From Bacillus aerolatus (GTDB lineage Bacteria; Bacillota; Bacilli; Bacillales; Domibacillaceae), in the NCBI RefSeq assembly GCF_009183655.1, contig NZ_WEIO01000002.1:248001-312000 (forward strand): a stretch of DNA of 64,000 nucleotides. The letters are read 5' to 3'. The notes beneath the pieces are model-generated. The model saw nothing but the letters and a program-made list of their open reading frames with translations, did not search any database and had not been told where the DNA came from. Below are positions 9,067-17,080 of the stretch, in pieces; within the stretch, counting starts at the first letter, position 1; each line of letters starts with the position of its first letter. Position numbers and translations under genes: made by a program.

Positions 9067-9841
9067 AATAATTAAATCCCATCGAACAGAAAGCAATCGA
9101 GAAGCGGATAAAACAATAAAAATAAAAACTTTTTATCCTCCGGTTCAATTATCGGGTAATGAAGAGGCAGTGCCTGTTCAATCCGCTTATTTTGAAGAAG
9201 AAAAAATAAAGATCATTGAAGAGGCGGAGGCCGATGCCCGCTCCATAATTGAACAGGCAGAACGGCGCCGCCGCGAAATAGAGCAGGAAATAGAACATCA
9301 AAAACAAGCGTGGGGAGCGGAGAAACAGGCATTAGCCGAACAGGCGTATGAAGAAGGATTCAGTACCGGAAGTGAGCAGGGATATAAAGCAGGCTACAAC
9401 GATTATGTGGAGCTGATTGAGACGGCGAAAGAAACAGTAGAATGTTCCAAAAAAGAATATGAAACAAACGTCCAGCGTGCTGATAAAACCATTTTAGATT
9501 TAGCGGTTAAATCAGCTGAAAAAATAATTGGCCAGCAGCTGAAAGAAAACGAATATGTTTTTCTTACGATGATTAAACAGGCATTAAAAGATATGCCCGA
9601 CCAAAAGGAAATTCAAATTCACGTTCACCCCGCCCATTATTCGCTCGTTGTCGATCAAAAAGAAGAAATTGAAGCGATGTTTCCGGTTGATACTCTTTGC
9701 TATATTTATCCGAACGAAAAACTTGAAGAAGATGGCTGCTTTATTGAAACGAAACAGGGGCGAATTGATGTTGGTCTCGACAGTCAGCTGCAGCAACTGC
9801 GCAAGCAACTATTTGAACTCCTTGAAGGTGAAGAAAATTGA
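9059..9841 (+). CDS. fliH: FliH, regulator of the flagellar export ATPase
   Basis: FliH is a stator-like partner of FliI that delivers the ATPase to the export gate. I prefer the TTG at 9059 (MSRIIKSH, 260 residues), about 10 bases after GGGGGAG within the end of fliG. ATG 9050 is possible but lies too close to that ribosome site. The protein has a long charged coiled coil at about residues 45-95. This is followed by glycine-repeat-like YEEGFSTGSEQGYKAGYNDY and a C-terminal domain resembling the peripheral stalk subunits of V/F ATPases. It overlaps fliI by four bases. Confidence 0.9.
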   Translation: MSRIIKSHRTESNREADKTIKIKTFYPPVQLSGNEEAVPVQSAYFEEEKIKIIEEAEADARSIIEQAERRRREIEQEIEHQKQAWGAEKQALAEQAYEEGFSTGSEQGYKAGYNDYVELIETAKETVECSKKEYETNVQRADKTILDLAVKSAEKIIGQQLKENEYVFLTMIKQALKDMPDQKEIQIHVHPAHYSLVVDQKEEIEAMFPVDTLCYIYPNEKLEEDGCFIETKQGRIDVGLDSQLQQLRKQLFELLEGEEN

Positions 9842-11160
9842 AATTATCCAAACTCGCTCAAAAAATTGCCAGCCTGGATACGTTTAAGCGCTATGGCCGG
9901 ATAAAAAGAGTGGTCGGTTTAATGATTGAATCACAAGGACCGGAAGCATCCATTGGCGATGTTTGTGTTATTTACCCGAATGGATCTGCTAAAGACAAAG
10001 CGATTCGCGCGGAAGTAATTGGCTTTAAAGACGAAATGGTCGTTTTAATGCCTTACGCTGACATTAGTGATATTTCACCTGGAAGTCTCGTGGAGTCATT
10101 AGGTCATCCGCTTGCCATTAAAGTAGGTCCTTCATTGATTGGGAAAGTTGTTGATTCGATGGGGGAGCCGATGGATGGGTCTTCCCTATCAAAAACTCTT
10201 ACATCCGTTGGTACAGAGCAAAGTCCGCCGAACCCTCTCAGCCGGCCGCCAATCAGCGACCGGCTCGAAGTAGGAGTCCGGGCGATTGACAGCATGCTGA
10301 CTGTCGGCAAAGGCCAGCGGATTGGCATTTTTGCAGGAAGCGGCGTTGGCAAAAGTACGCTGCTAGGCATGATTGCCCGCAATACAAAAGCAGACTTGAA
10401 TGTCATCGCTTTAATTGGTGAGCGGGGCAGGGAAGTAAGAGAATTTATTGAAAGAGATCTTGGACCGGAAGGGCGTTCACGTTCTATCGTCGTTGCCGCT
10501 ACATCTGATCAGCCGGCCTTAATGAGAATCAAAGGAGCATTTACAGCGACAGCGATTGCCGAGTATTTCAGGGACAAAGGTTTAAACGTTATGCTCATGA
10601 TGGACTCCGTTACAAGGGTGGCCATGGCACAGCGGGAAGTGGGCCTTGCGGTCGGCGAACCGCCGGCAACGAAAGGGTATACTCCTTCGGTCTTTGCTAT
10701 TATGCCGAAGCTCTTGGAACGCACAGGCACGAATGATTTCGGCACGATAACGGCTTTTTATACTGTGCTTGTAGACGGCGATGATATGAATGAACCGATT
10801 GCCGATGCAGTCAGAGGCATACTGGACGGGCATATCGTCCTTGACCGCGCCCTTGCCAACAAAGGTCAATATCCGGCGATCAATGTATTAAAAAGCGTCA
10901 GCCGATTAATGAGTCATCTGGCGTCAGAAGAACATAAGCAAGCAGCCATTCATGTCAGGGATATGATGAGCACGTATTTGAATTCCGAAGACTTGATCAA
11001 TATCGGCGCGTATAAAAAAGGCTCGTCCGCAGAGATTGATCGTGCGATTGAATACTACCCTAAAATCATTTCTTATTTAAAACAGCGGACAGATGAAAAG
11101 GTATCACTGGAAGAAAGTGTGGCGTCTCTTATTCAGTTAGCTGAAAAAGGAGAGTGGTAA
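9838..11160 (+). CDS. fliI: FliI, flagellum-specific export ATPase
   Basis: FliI is an F1-beta-like hexameric ATPase that unfolds and delivers export substrates. The 440 residues match the family. Walker A GSGVGKST is at residues 167-174, followed by the family stretch GERGREVREFIE and the Walker B region LMMDSVTRVAMAQRE. The start is a TTG overlapping the fliH stop (TTGA). That is common for coupled genes, and the protein start MKLSKLAQKI aligns with homologues. FliJ follows after two bases. Confidence 0.97.
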   Translation: MKLSKLAQKIASLDTFKRYGRIKRVVGLMIESQGPEASIGDVCVIYPNGSAKDKAIRAEVIGFKDEMVVLMPYADISDISPGSLVESLGHPLAIKVGPSLIGKVVDSMGEPMDGSSLSKTLTSVGTEQSPPNPLSRPPISDRLEVGVRAIDSMLTVGKGQRIGIFAGSGVGKSTLLGMIARNTKADLNVIALIGERGREVREFIERDLGPEGRSRSIVVAATSDQPALMRIKGAFTATAIAEYFRDKGLNVMLMMDSVTRVAMAQREVGLAVGEPPATKGYTPSVFAIMPKLLERTGTNDFGTITAFYTVLVDGDDMNEPIADAVRGILDGHIVLDRALANKGQYPAINVLKSVSRLMSHLASEEHKQAAIHVRDMMSTYLNSEDLINIGAYKKGSSAEIDRAIEYYPKIISYLKQRTDEKVSLEESVASLIQLAEKGEW

Positions 11161-11162
11161 GC

Positions 11163-11606
11163 ATGGCGTACAATTATAAATTCCAAAAAATATTGCAGTT
11201 AAAAGAGCGGGAAAAAGAAGAAACACAAACCATTTATAATGAAGCGTTAAAGAACTTCGAAGAAGCTGCCGAAAAACTGTATTCTCTTTTAAAGAGAAAA
11301 GAAGGTTTAATCGATTTTCAAGAAACGAAAATGGTCAGCGGTTTTTCCATTCATGAAATCCAACACTATCAACTGTTCGTCTCCAACCTTGAGCAAACAA
11401 TCAACTACCAGCAGCAAGTCGTCATCAATGCCCGCAGCCAAATGCAATGGTGTGAGCAGCAGTTAAGAGAAAAAAATATAGAAGTGAAAAAATATGAAAA
11501 AATGAAAGAAAAAGATTTTGAACGCTTTAAAGAAAGTCTGTTAATAGATGAAAACAAACAAATGGATGAAATTTCAGCCATTCAATTCATGAACCGCGGA
11601 AAATAG
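11163..11606 (+). CDS. fliJ: FliJ, flagellar export chaperone
   Basis: FliJ is the coiled-coil stalk inside the FliI hexamer and escorts chaperones. It is 147 residues from ATG 11163, with AAAGGAGAG upstream in the end of fliI. Almost the whole sequence is charged, Glu/Lys/Gln-rich and predicted coiled coil. The N-terminus (YKFQKILQLKEREKEE) is the typical family start. Sequence conservation in FliJ is low, so position between fliI and ylxF adds to the call. Confidence 0.93.
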   Translation: MAYNYKFQKILQLKEREKEETQTIYNEALKNFEEAAEKLYSLLKRKEGLIDFQETKMVSGFSIHEIQHYQLFVSNLEQTINYQQQVVINARSQMQWCEQQLREKNIEVKKYEKMKEKDFERFKESLLIDENKQMDEISAIQFMNRGK

Positions 11607-11615
11607 GTGATGGTC

Positions 11616-12233
11616 TTGGCAAAGAAAAAGAAAACAGAATACGTGGAAATGGAAGAAGAAAAAGGGTACAGCGTGTTTCAATGGATTCTTTTTGTTCTCG
11701 TAATTCCATTGCTGTTTGCGATCACCATTGCGTTAATCGTTATGACGGTCGCCGGCGTAAATATCTTCGAAAAAGCAAAAGAGCTTGGGGGAAATCTGCC
11801 GGTCATTTCGGATATGATGGACAGCGGCTCCTCAGCGAAAGATGGCCAAACAGATAAAGAGAAAGTGGTTTCCCTGCAGGCGGAAATAAAGAACAAAGAA
11901 GCAAAGGTCGAACAGCTTGAAAAAAAATTAGAATCATCCGATAAAGAAATCGAGGAACTGTTAACAGAAAAAGACCGGTTAGAAGTAGAAATAGAGAAGC
12001 TGAAAAAACAAGAAGAAACGACCGTTACAGAAGATAAACAAGATAATAAACTAATCAACACGTATGAATCGATGTCTTCGAAAAATATCGCTAACATTTT
12101 AGTGAATTTAACCGATAATGAAGCTGTACAGATATTATCGGAAATGAGCACGGAGAAGCAGGCCGATATTTTGGAAAAACTTCCTCCGGAAACAGCTGCC
12201 AAATATACGAAATTACTTTCCAGCGCTTCCTAG
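11616..12233 (+). CDS. ylxF: YlxF, MotE-like membrane protein of the flagellar operon
   Basis: This is a single-pass inner-membrane protein with one helix at about residues 20-43. A long coiled coil follows (about 75-140). A C-terminal domain resembling the MgtE N-terminal domain (NILVNLTDNEAVQILSEMS) covers about 155-205. MotE proteins of this build act as chaperones for stator proteins; its role here is inferred. I chose TTG 11616 (MAKKKK): AGGTGAT at 11605-11611 then has ideal register. GTG 11607 and ATG 11610 are alternatives. It lies between fliJ and fliK. Confidence 0.85.
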   Translation: MAKKKKTEYVEMEEEKGYSVFQWILFVLVIPLLFAITIALIVMTVAGVNIFEKAKELGGNLPVISDMMDSGSSAKDGQTDKEKVVSLQAEIKNKEAKVEQLEKKLESSDKEIEELLTEKDRLEVEIEKLKKQEETTVTEDKQDNKLINTYESMSSKNIANILVNLTDNEAVQILSEMSTEKQADILEKLPPETAAKYTKLLSSAS

Positions 12234-12285
12234 TGAAGCGGAAGCAGCTGGTGATTATAGAAAAAGCAAGGGGATGGCAAGGATC

Positions 12286-13728
12286 ATGGTGCAAGTAGTA
12301 AACGCGCTCTCAACCCGGGCAAACATCAAGCAGGAGCCTGCAAAACAGCAGACAGCGTCCACCTCGGATTTCAAAGCTGTTCTTAGCAGGCAAAGCAGCC
12401 AGCTGGTTCAAGAAACAATATCTAGTCCGGTACAGGAGAGAATAGCACTTGAAAAACAAATAGCAGAGTCAGTGAGTCTGGAAGGCATGCGCGATATACC
12501 GGAAGCTGTCAAAAAGATTGTAAGAGAATGGATGGCAGACGGAAAAATGCCTTCATTTGAAGAGCTTGCTGCTTTTCTTGGAATAAGTGTTGAACAGCTG
12601 CAGCGCAGTATAAAAAAACTAAGTGAACAGCTTACCGCTTTGATCAACGCAGAGAAAGTGGCTGCCACCATCCAACCGCTCAATGTTCTTACTGGCATAG
12701 ATGCAAATGAGTGGGGAAAAGTTACAGACGAACTTTTTTTGCAGCTAAGTGATTCTTCTGGAATGAATGGAACAAATGAAACAACAGAAAAAACACCAAT
12801 TGAAGAACTGTTGCCTTCAGCTGAAAAGGCAGAAGAAATAGAAGTGGATCATTTATTACAAGCAATTCAGCTATTGGCTGCTGTGCCTCAACAAGAGTGG
12901 GTGAAACTTGATGAAAAAACTGTACAAACAGTTATGCAAGCCGGAAAGCTTTGGGGATTGTTTGGCGAGCACGCGGATATGAACGTAAAAGAAGTGCCGC
13001 TGCAAACAGTATTAAAAGACATGATGAAAGACATTGCAGACAAGCTGGGCAGATTATTGTCTCAGCCGCAGTCAGACAGCCGGGCAGCGATTTTACAAAA
13101 AGCTTTTCATAACTTTCTGCAACCTGCAGCGGCCGGGCCTAGACTTAAGCTCGCAAATAATACCGAAACCTTTCTGCAAGGAGCAGCCGCTGAACAAACA
13201 GCTCCTCCTTCAGCGCCAGGAAAAGAAACCACCGTACAGTTACAGCCATTTTTTCATCCGCTCGGCCGGACGGAAGCGTTCTCGATGACAGTACAGACAA
13301 CTCCGCGTCCAATGAATATGGAACAGTTTATGGAAAAGTTTTCGCAAATTCTTGGAAACTCAAACTTGATGAAACTGCCGAACGGAGCGAAGTTGCTGCT
13401 CAGACTTTACCCGGAGCAGCTTGGCAGTTTGCGCATTGAACTACTTCAGCAAAACGGCGTAATGACGGCTAAAATTCTTTCCTCGACATCGATGGTGAAA
13501 GATTTGCTTGAACAGAACATGAGTAGCTTGAAGCATGCTTTCAACCAGCAAAGTATATCAGTAGATAAAATCGAACTCACATACAATCAAGCGGAACCGC
13601 AAAAATTTGATCGCCAGCAGCAGCAGCAATCCCGTCAGCAACAGCCGCAAGCGCAGGCTGAAACAACTGAAACAGATGACCAACCAGCAGAAGACTTTAA
13701 AGATCTACTAATCAATATGGAGGTTTAA
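12286..13728 (+). CDS. fliK: FliK, flagellar hook-length control protein
   Basis: FliK is a secreted molecular ruler that switches the export gate from hook to filament substrates. It is about 480 residues from ATG 12286. ATG 12274 overlaps the AAGGGG ribosome site and is less likely. The N-terminal two thirds are variable and Gln/Glu-rich. The conserved C-terminal Flg_hook domain is at about residues 345-440 (KLLLRLYPEQLGSLRIELL), then a Gln-rich disordered tail. It lies directly before flgD. Confidence 0.9.
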   Translation: MVQVVNALSTRANIKQEPAKQQTASTSDFKAVLSRQSSQLVQETISSPVQERIALEKQIAESVSLEGMRDIPEAVKKIVREWMADGKMPSFEELAAFLGISVEQLQRSIKKLSEQLTALINAEKVAATIQPLNVLTGIDANEWGKVTDELFLQLSDSSGMNGTNETTEKTPIEELLPSAEKAEEIEVDHLLQAIQLLAAVPQQEWVKLDEKTVQTVMQAGKLWGLFGEHADMNVKEVPLQTVLKDMMKDIADKLGRLLSQPQSDSRAAILQKAFHNFLQPAAAGPRLKLANNTETFLQGAAAEQTAPPSAPGKETTVQLQPFFHPLGRTEAFSMTVQTTPRPMNMEQFMEKFSQILGNSNLMKLPNGAKLLLRLYPEQLGSLRIELLQQNGVMTAKILSSTSMVKDLLEQNMSSLKHAFNQQSISVDKIELTYNQAEPQKFDRQQQQQSRQQQPQAQAETTETDDQPAEDFKDLLINMEV

Positions 13729-13736
13729 AAAAGCCC

Positions 13737-14375
13737 ATGGCAAAAATAGACCCGAGTTTATACTTAGCAAATAACCAACAACAGCCGAAGACGGGAAATA
13801 GTGCACTTGGAAAAGATGAATTTTTAAAGATTTTAATGACGCAGCTGCAAAACCAGGACCCGTTGAGTCCGATGGAAGACAAGGACTTTATTGCGCAAAT
13901 GGCGACCTTTTCTTCGCTTGAACAAATGACGAATATGGCGACCTCTTTTGATAAATTTCTGCAAATGCAGCAATCTTCACAAATGATCAGCTACAACTCA
14001 TTTGTCGGCAAAGAAGTGACATGGCACAAAATTGTGGAAAACAGTGGCCCGAATGCGGAACCGGTTGTCCAGCAAGGAACAGGCACGATCACTTCCATCC
14101 AATTTAAAGAAAACGGTGTTCAATTTGTCATGGCGGACGGTACAATTCTTGAACCCGCCAATATTTCAGAGGTAAAAGGCGGCGGCTCATCCGGCAACAG
14201 TCATTCGCTCGTCGATGCCAGCCATTTGATTGGACACAAAGTCACCTGGAGTAAAGATGGGGTCGAACAAAATGGCACCGTCCAGTCCGTTTCGATGAAA
14301 GACGGGTCTGTTTGGCTCCAACTCGATAAAGGCGAAAAAATCAGCACCTCTTCACTAATAAAAATTGAAAAATAA
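13737..14375 (+). CDS. flgD: FlgD, hook-cap scaffold with a duplicated Tudor-like domain
   Basis: FlgD caps the growing hook and is needed for hook polymerisation. The N-terminal signature is clear (LGKDEFLKILMTQLQNQDPL, residues 24-43). At 212 residues it is longer than B. subtilis FlgD (about 140). After the usual Tudor-like segment (about 88-147, FVGKEVTW ... ISEVK) there is a Gly/Ser linker. A second copy of the same pattern follows (about 164-212, LIGHKVTW ... LIKIEK). A GGAGG is 13 bases before the ATG. Confidence 0.94.
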   Translation: MAKIDPSLYLANNQQQPKTGNSALGKDEFLKILMTQLQNQDPLSPMEDKDFIAQMATFSSLEQMTNMATSFDKFLQMQQSSQMISYNSFVGKEVTWHKIVENSGPNAEPVVQQGTGTITSIQFKENGVQFVMADGTILEPANISEVKGGGSSGNSHSLVDASHLIGHKVTWSKDGVEQNGTVQSVSMKDGSVWLQLDKGEKISTSSLIKIEK

Positions 14376-14422
14376 TAGCTGAATTATTTTGGCTGAAACT
14401 ATTAAACTTCACAAAAAAGACC

Positions 14423-14449
14423 TAATTATAACGGCACCATAACCGATAT
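14423..14449 (+). promoter_or_regulatory. Candidate SigD-type promoter upstream of the hook gene
   Basis: TAAT (14423-14426), exactly 15 bases, then ACCGATAT (14442-14449). This matches the SigD consensus TAAA-N15-GCCGATAT at 10 of 12 positions. It lies in the 164-base non-coding gap after flgD, about 90 bases before the hook gene ATG. A small hairpin, GGGCC (14492-14496) and GGCCC (14512-14516), lies in the leader. Confidence 0.5.
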
Positions 14450-14539
14450 TAATGTAGAAACAAAAGAATGGATCCTTCACAGAAAGACAAGGGGCCGAAC
14501 CTTCTAAATCAGGCCCATTCGAAAGGGGAAAAATAATAA

Positions 14540-15319
14540 ATGTTACGTTCAATGTACTCAGGAATCAGTGGAATGAAAGGCTTTCAAAATAAATTAGACG
14601 TCATCGGCAACAACATCGCAAACGTAAACACATTCGGCTTCAAAAAAGGCCGCGTGACGTTTAAAGATATGGTTAGTCAGCAAGTTTCAGGGGCTAGTGC
14701 ACCTGGGGATACGCGGGGTGGAACTAATCCGAAACAAGTAGGACTTGGCAGCCAATTGGGTGCAATAGATACTATTCATACACAGGGAAGTTTACAAACA
14801 ACCACACGTACTCTTGACCTGTCTATTTCTGGAGATGGCTTTTTTCAAGTGAAAGATGGAGATAATACTCTTTACACGAGAGCAGGAAACCTTTATTTAG
14901 ACAAAGATGGAGATTTAGTTAATAGTGATGGTTTAAGAATAGAGCCTTCTATTAATATCCCTTCCACTGCTAAAAGTATTAGTATCGGCTCTAATGGCAC
15001 AGTAAATTATGTGGATGAAGATGGGGAATTAACAGAAGCAGGAATAATTGAAATTGCCAAGTTTCCAAATCCAGATGGCTTAGAGAAAGTTGGAAATAAT
15101 CTGTTTGAGGAAACGACTAATTCGGGAATAGCGTCATCTGAGAATCCTGGCGAAAACGGAGCTGGTACAATCGTCTCCGGCACACTTGAAATGTCCAATG
15201 TCGATCTTTCCGAAGAGTTTACGGAAATGATCGTAGCACAGCGGGGGTTCCAGGCGAATACGCGTATTATTACGACGTCGGATGAGATTTTACAAGAACT
15301 AGTAAACTTGAAACGTTAA
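14540..15319 (+). CDS. flgE: Flagellar hook protein of the FlgE/FlgG family (short Bacillus type)
   Basis: This is the hook subunit; in B. subtilis the equivalent 264-residue gene at this place is the hook protein FlgE, although databases often name it FlgG. It has 259 residues. The N-terminal signature is GISGMKGFQNKLDVIGNNIA, and the C-terminal segment is VDLSEEFTEMIVAQRGFQAN. The central part (codons around 14860-15130) is visibly more AT-rich than both ends, which suggests a variable or exchanged surface region. AAGGGG lies 12 bases before the ATG. A 164-base gap with a SigD-like promoter precedes it. Confidence 0.92.
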   Translation: MLRSMYSGISGMKGFQNKLDVIGNNIANVNTFGFKKGRVTFKDMVSQQVSGASAPGDTRGGTNPKQVGLGSQLGAIDTIHTQGSLQTTTRTLDLSISGDGFFQVKDGDNTLYTRAGNLYLDKDGDLVNSDGLRIEPSINIPSTAKSISIGSNGTVNYVDEDGELTEAGIIEIAKFPNPDGLEKVGNNLFEETTNSGIASSENPGENGAGTIVSGTLEMSNVDLSEEFTEMIVAQRGFQANTRIITTSDEILQELVNLKR

Positions 15320-15335
15320 TGACTGATTGATAAAC

Positions 15336-15373
15336 AAAGGGGGTGTCAGGACTGGAGCTGCCGCTTCAGTCCT
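15336..15373 (+). promoter_or_regulatory. Strong ribosome site plus hairpin that spaces it from the swrD start
   Basis: AAAGGGGGTG (15336-15345) matches the full anti-16S sequence at nine of ten bases, yet no ATG, GTG or TTG follows at normal distance. A 10-bp stem with one G-U pair, AGGACTGGAG (15348-15357) and CTTCAGTCCT (15364-15373), intervenes. Folding it removes 26 bases and leaves 7 bases between the GG and ATG 15377. Confidence 0.7.
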
Positions 15374-15376
15374 GTA

Positions 15377-15604
15377 ATGTTATTGATTATTGTGACGAGG
15401 TTAAACGGCAAGCCTTTTTCGTTGAATGCTCTTTATATTGAGACGATCGAGAGCTTCCCGGATACGACGATTACGCTTTCGAACGGGAAAAAGTATCTCG
15501 TCCGCGAAACGGAATCGGAAGTAAGGAAGCAGATGGAGGAGTTTTATCGTCGGGTACACATATTAGGAAAAATGGAACGAGGAGAGATGGAGAATGGAGA
15601 CTGA
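15377..15604 (+). CDS. swrD: SwrD (YlzI), FlbD-family flagellar power regulator
   Basis: This small cytoplasmic protein of about 71-75 residues belongs to the FlbD family, with family hallmarks [16 protein letters not shown] and [16 protein letters not shown]. SwrD raises flagellar torque for swarming in B. subtilis. Start choice is uncertain. ATG 15377 fits the hairpin-folded ribosome site. TTG 15383 would give MIIVTRLNG, which aligns best with the usual family N-terminus. It overlaps fliL by 11 bases. Confidence 0.88.
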   Translation: MLLIIVTRLNGKPFSLNALYIETIESFPDTTITLSNGKKYLVRETESEVRKQMEEFYRRVHILGKMERGEMENGD

Positions 15605-16046
15605 AGCGAAGTCTGCGAAAGGTACAAACAAGCTGCTGACAATTATGCTCGTGATGCTGACGGTTATTTTACTAACAGGTACAGCAGCTATCGTTGTGAT
15701 TTTAAAGTCCTCTAACGAAGGCAGTGCCCATGCGCCCAGTATTGATGAGGTGATTGAATCGTCCGTCGATATTCCGGAAATGACAACGAATCTCGCATCC
15801 GATGACTATATCCGCATCTCGTTTAAAATTCAGACAGACAGCAAAAAAGCGAAGGAAGAAATGACTAAGCGTGACTTCCAGGCGAAGAACATTATTATTG
15901 AACAGTTATCTGAACTGAAATCCACTGACTTGCAAGGGAAAAAAGGAAAAGAACAATTGACGAATCAGCTGAGAACACAGTTGAATGAAATTATGCAGGA
16001 TGGCAAGGTTCTTGACGTTTATATCACCTCTTATATTATTCAATAA
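15594..16046 (+). CDS. fliL: FliL, stator-associated membrane protein
   Basis: FliL surrounds the MotAB stator and supports torque under load. It has 150 residues with one N-terminal transmembrane helix at about residues 16-38 and an extracytoplasmic stomatin-like domain. The conserved region includes [19 protein letters not shown] and the C-terminal [20 protein letters not shown]. The ATG has GGAGAGATGGAG ahead of it inside swrD, so translation is probably coupled. Confidence 0.95.
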   Translation: METEAKSAKGTNKLLTIMLVMLTVILLTGTAAIVVILKSSNEGSAHAPSIDEVIESSVDIPEMTTNLASDDYIRISFKIQTDSKKAKEEMTKRDFQAKNIIIEQLSELKSTDLQGKKGKEQLTNQLRTQLNEIMQDGKVLDVYITSYIIQ

Positions 16047-16078
16047 TAAGTGATAATCTAATTGACGGAGGTGACAGC

Positions 16079-17080
16079 ATGCCAGGAGAGGTTTTATCGC
16101 AAAACGAAATAGATGCCCTGTTGTCCGCTTTATCAACAGGAGAAATGGACGCTGAAGAACTGAAAAAAGAAGAGCAGGAGAAAAAAGTAAAAGTTTACGA
16201 TTTTAAGAGGGCGCTTCGGTTTTCAAAAGACCAAATCCGTAGTTTAACGAGGATGCATGATAACTTCGCTCGGATATTAACGACCTTTTTCTCAGCACAG
16301 CTTCGGACGTTCGTCCAAATTTCAGTCGTATCCACCGATCAAATTCCTTATGAAGAATTTATCCGCTCCATTCCAAATATGACCGTTTTAAATGTATTCG
16401 AAGTGCCGCCGCTCGACGGCCGTATTCTAATGGAAGTAAATCCGAATATTGCTTACGCTATTTTGGACAGGCTGCTTGGAGGACGCGGAGCAAGCGTGAA
16501 CAATGTCGATGGCCTAACGGAAATAGAGACAAAGATTATGTCAAACGTATTTGAACGTTCTTTTGAAAATTACCGCGAAGCATGGGTCAACCTTGTAGAT
16601 ATCGATCCGCTTATGACGGACTTTGAAGTAAATCCTCAGTTTTTGCAGATGGTATCTCCGAATGAAACAGTTGTTGTGATATCATTAGATACGACAATTG
16701 GCGAAACGACGGGAATGATTAATATCTGTATTCCTCATGTTGTTTTAGAGCCGATTATCCCGAAACTTTCTGTCCATTATTGGATGCAAAATACGGATAA
16801 AAAAGAAAGAAAACCAGAAGAATTTGAGAATCTACAAAAACGCATACAAAAAGCGGAAGTTTCCGTTATTTCTGAACTCGGCGGTTCAAGTATTACAGTT
16901 GAAGACTTCCTGGCACTTTCCGTTGGGGATGTCATCGAACTAGAAAAGCGTATAGATGAGCCGTTGACTGTGAAAATTGGCGACATCCCAAAGTTCACGG
17001 CACAGCCGGGGAAAGTAAACAAAAAAATGGCCATCCAAATTTTAGATATTATAAAGGGGGGAGAGGAAGACCATGGGTGA
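16079..17080 (+). CDS. fliM: FliM, flagellar motor switch protein
   Basis: FliM is the middle C-ring protein that receives CheY-P. The 333 residues match the family. The N-terminal CheY-P docking peptide LSQNEIDALLSAL is at residues 6-18. The CheC-like middle domain with TRMHDNFARIL and LLGGRG follows, then a C-terminal SpoA domain (SVGDVIELEKRIDEPLTVKI). GGAGGTGA precedes the ATG. It overlaps fliY by 8 bases. Confidence 0.97.
   Translation: MPGEVLSQNEIDALLSALSTGEMDAEELKKEEQEKKVKVYDFKRALRFSKDQIRSLTRMHDNFARILTTFFSAQLRTFVQISVVSTDQIPYEEFIRSIPNMTVLNVFEVPPLDGRILMEVNPNIAYAILDRLLGGRGASVNNVDGLTEIETKIMSNVFERSFENYREAWVNLVDIDPLMTDFEVNPQFLQMVSPNETVVVISLDTTIGETTGMINICIPHVVLEPIIPKLSVHYWMQNTDKKERKPEEFENLQKRIQKAEVSVISELGGSSITVEDFLALSVGDVIELEKRIDEPLTVKIGDIPKFTAQPGKVNKKMAIQILDIIKGGEEDHG

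Noticed and set aside
12162-12169. Perfect GCCGATAT inside ylxF, near where B. subtilis is reported to have an internal SigD promoter
   Set aside because: The four bases at 15-base spacing are AATG, not TAAA, and codons there are conserved for the MgtE_N-like domain. It is worth remembering only if mapping shows a start near 12176.
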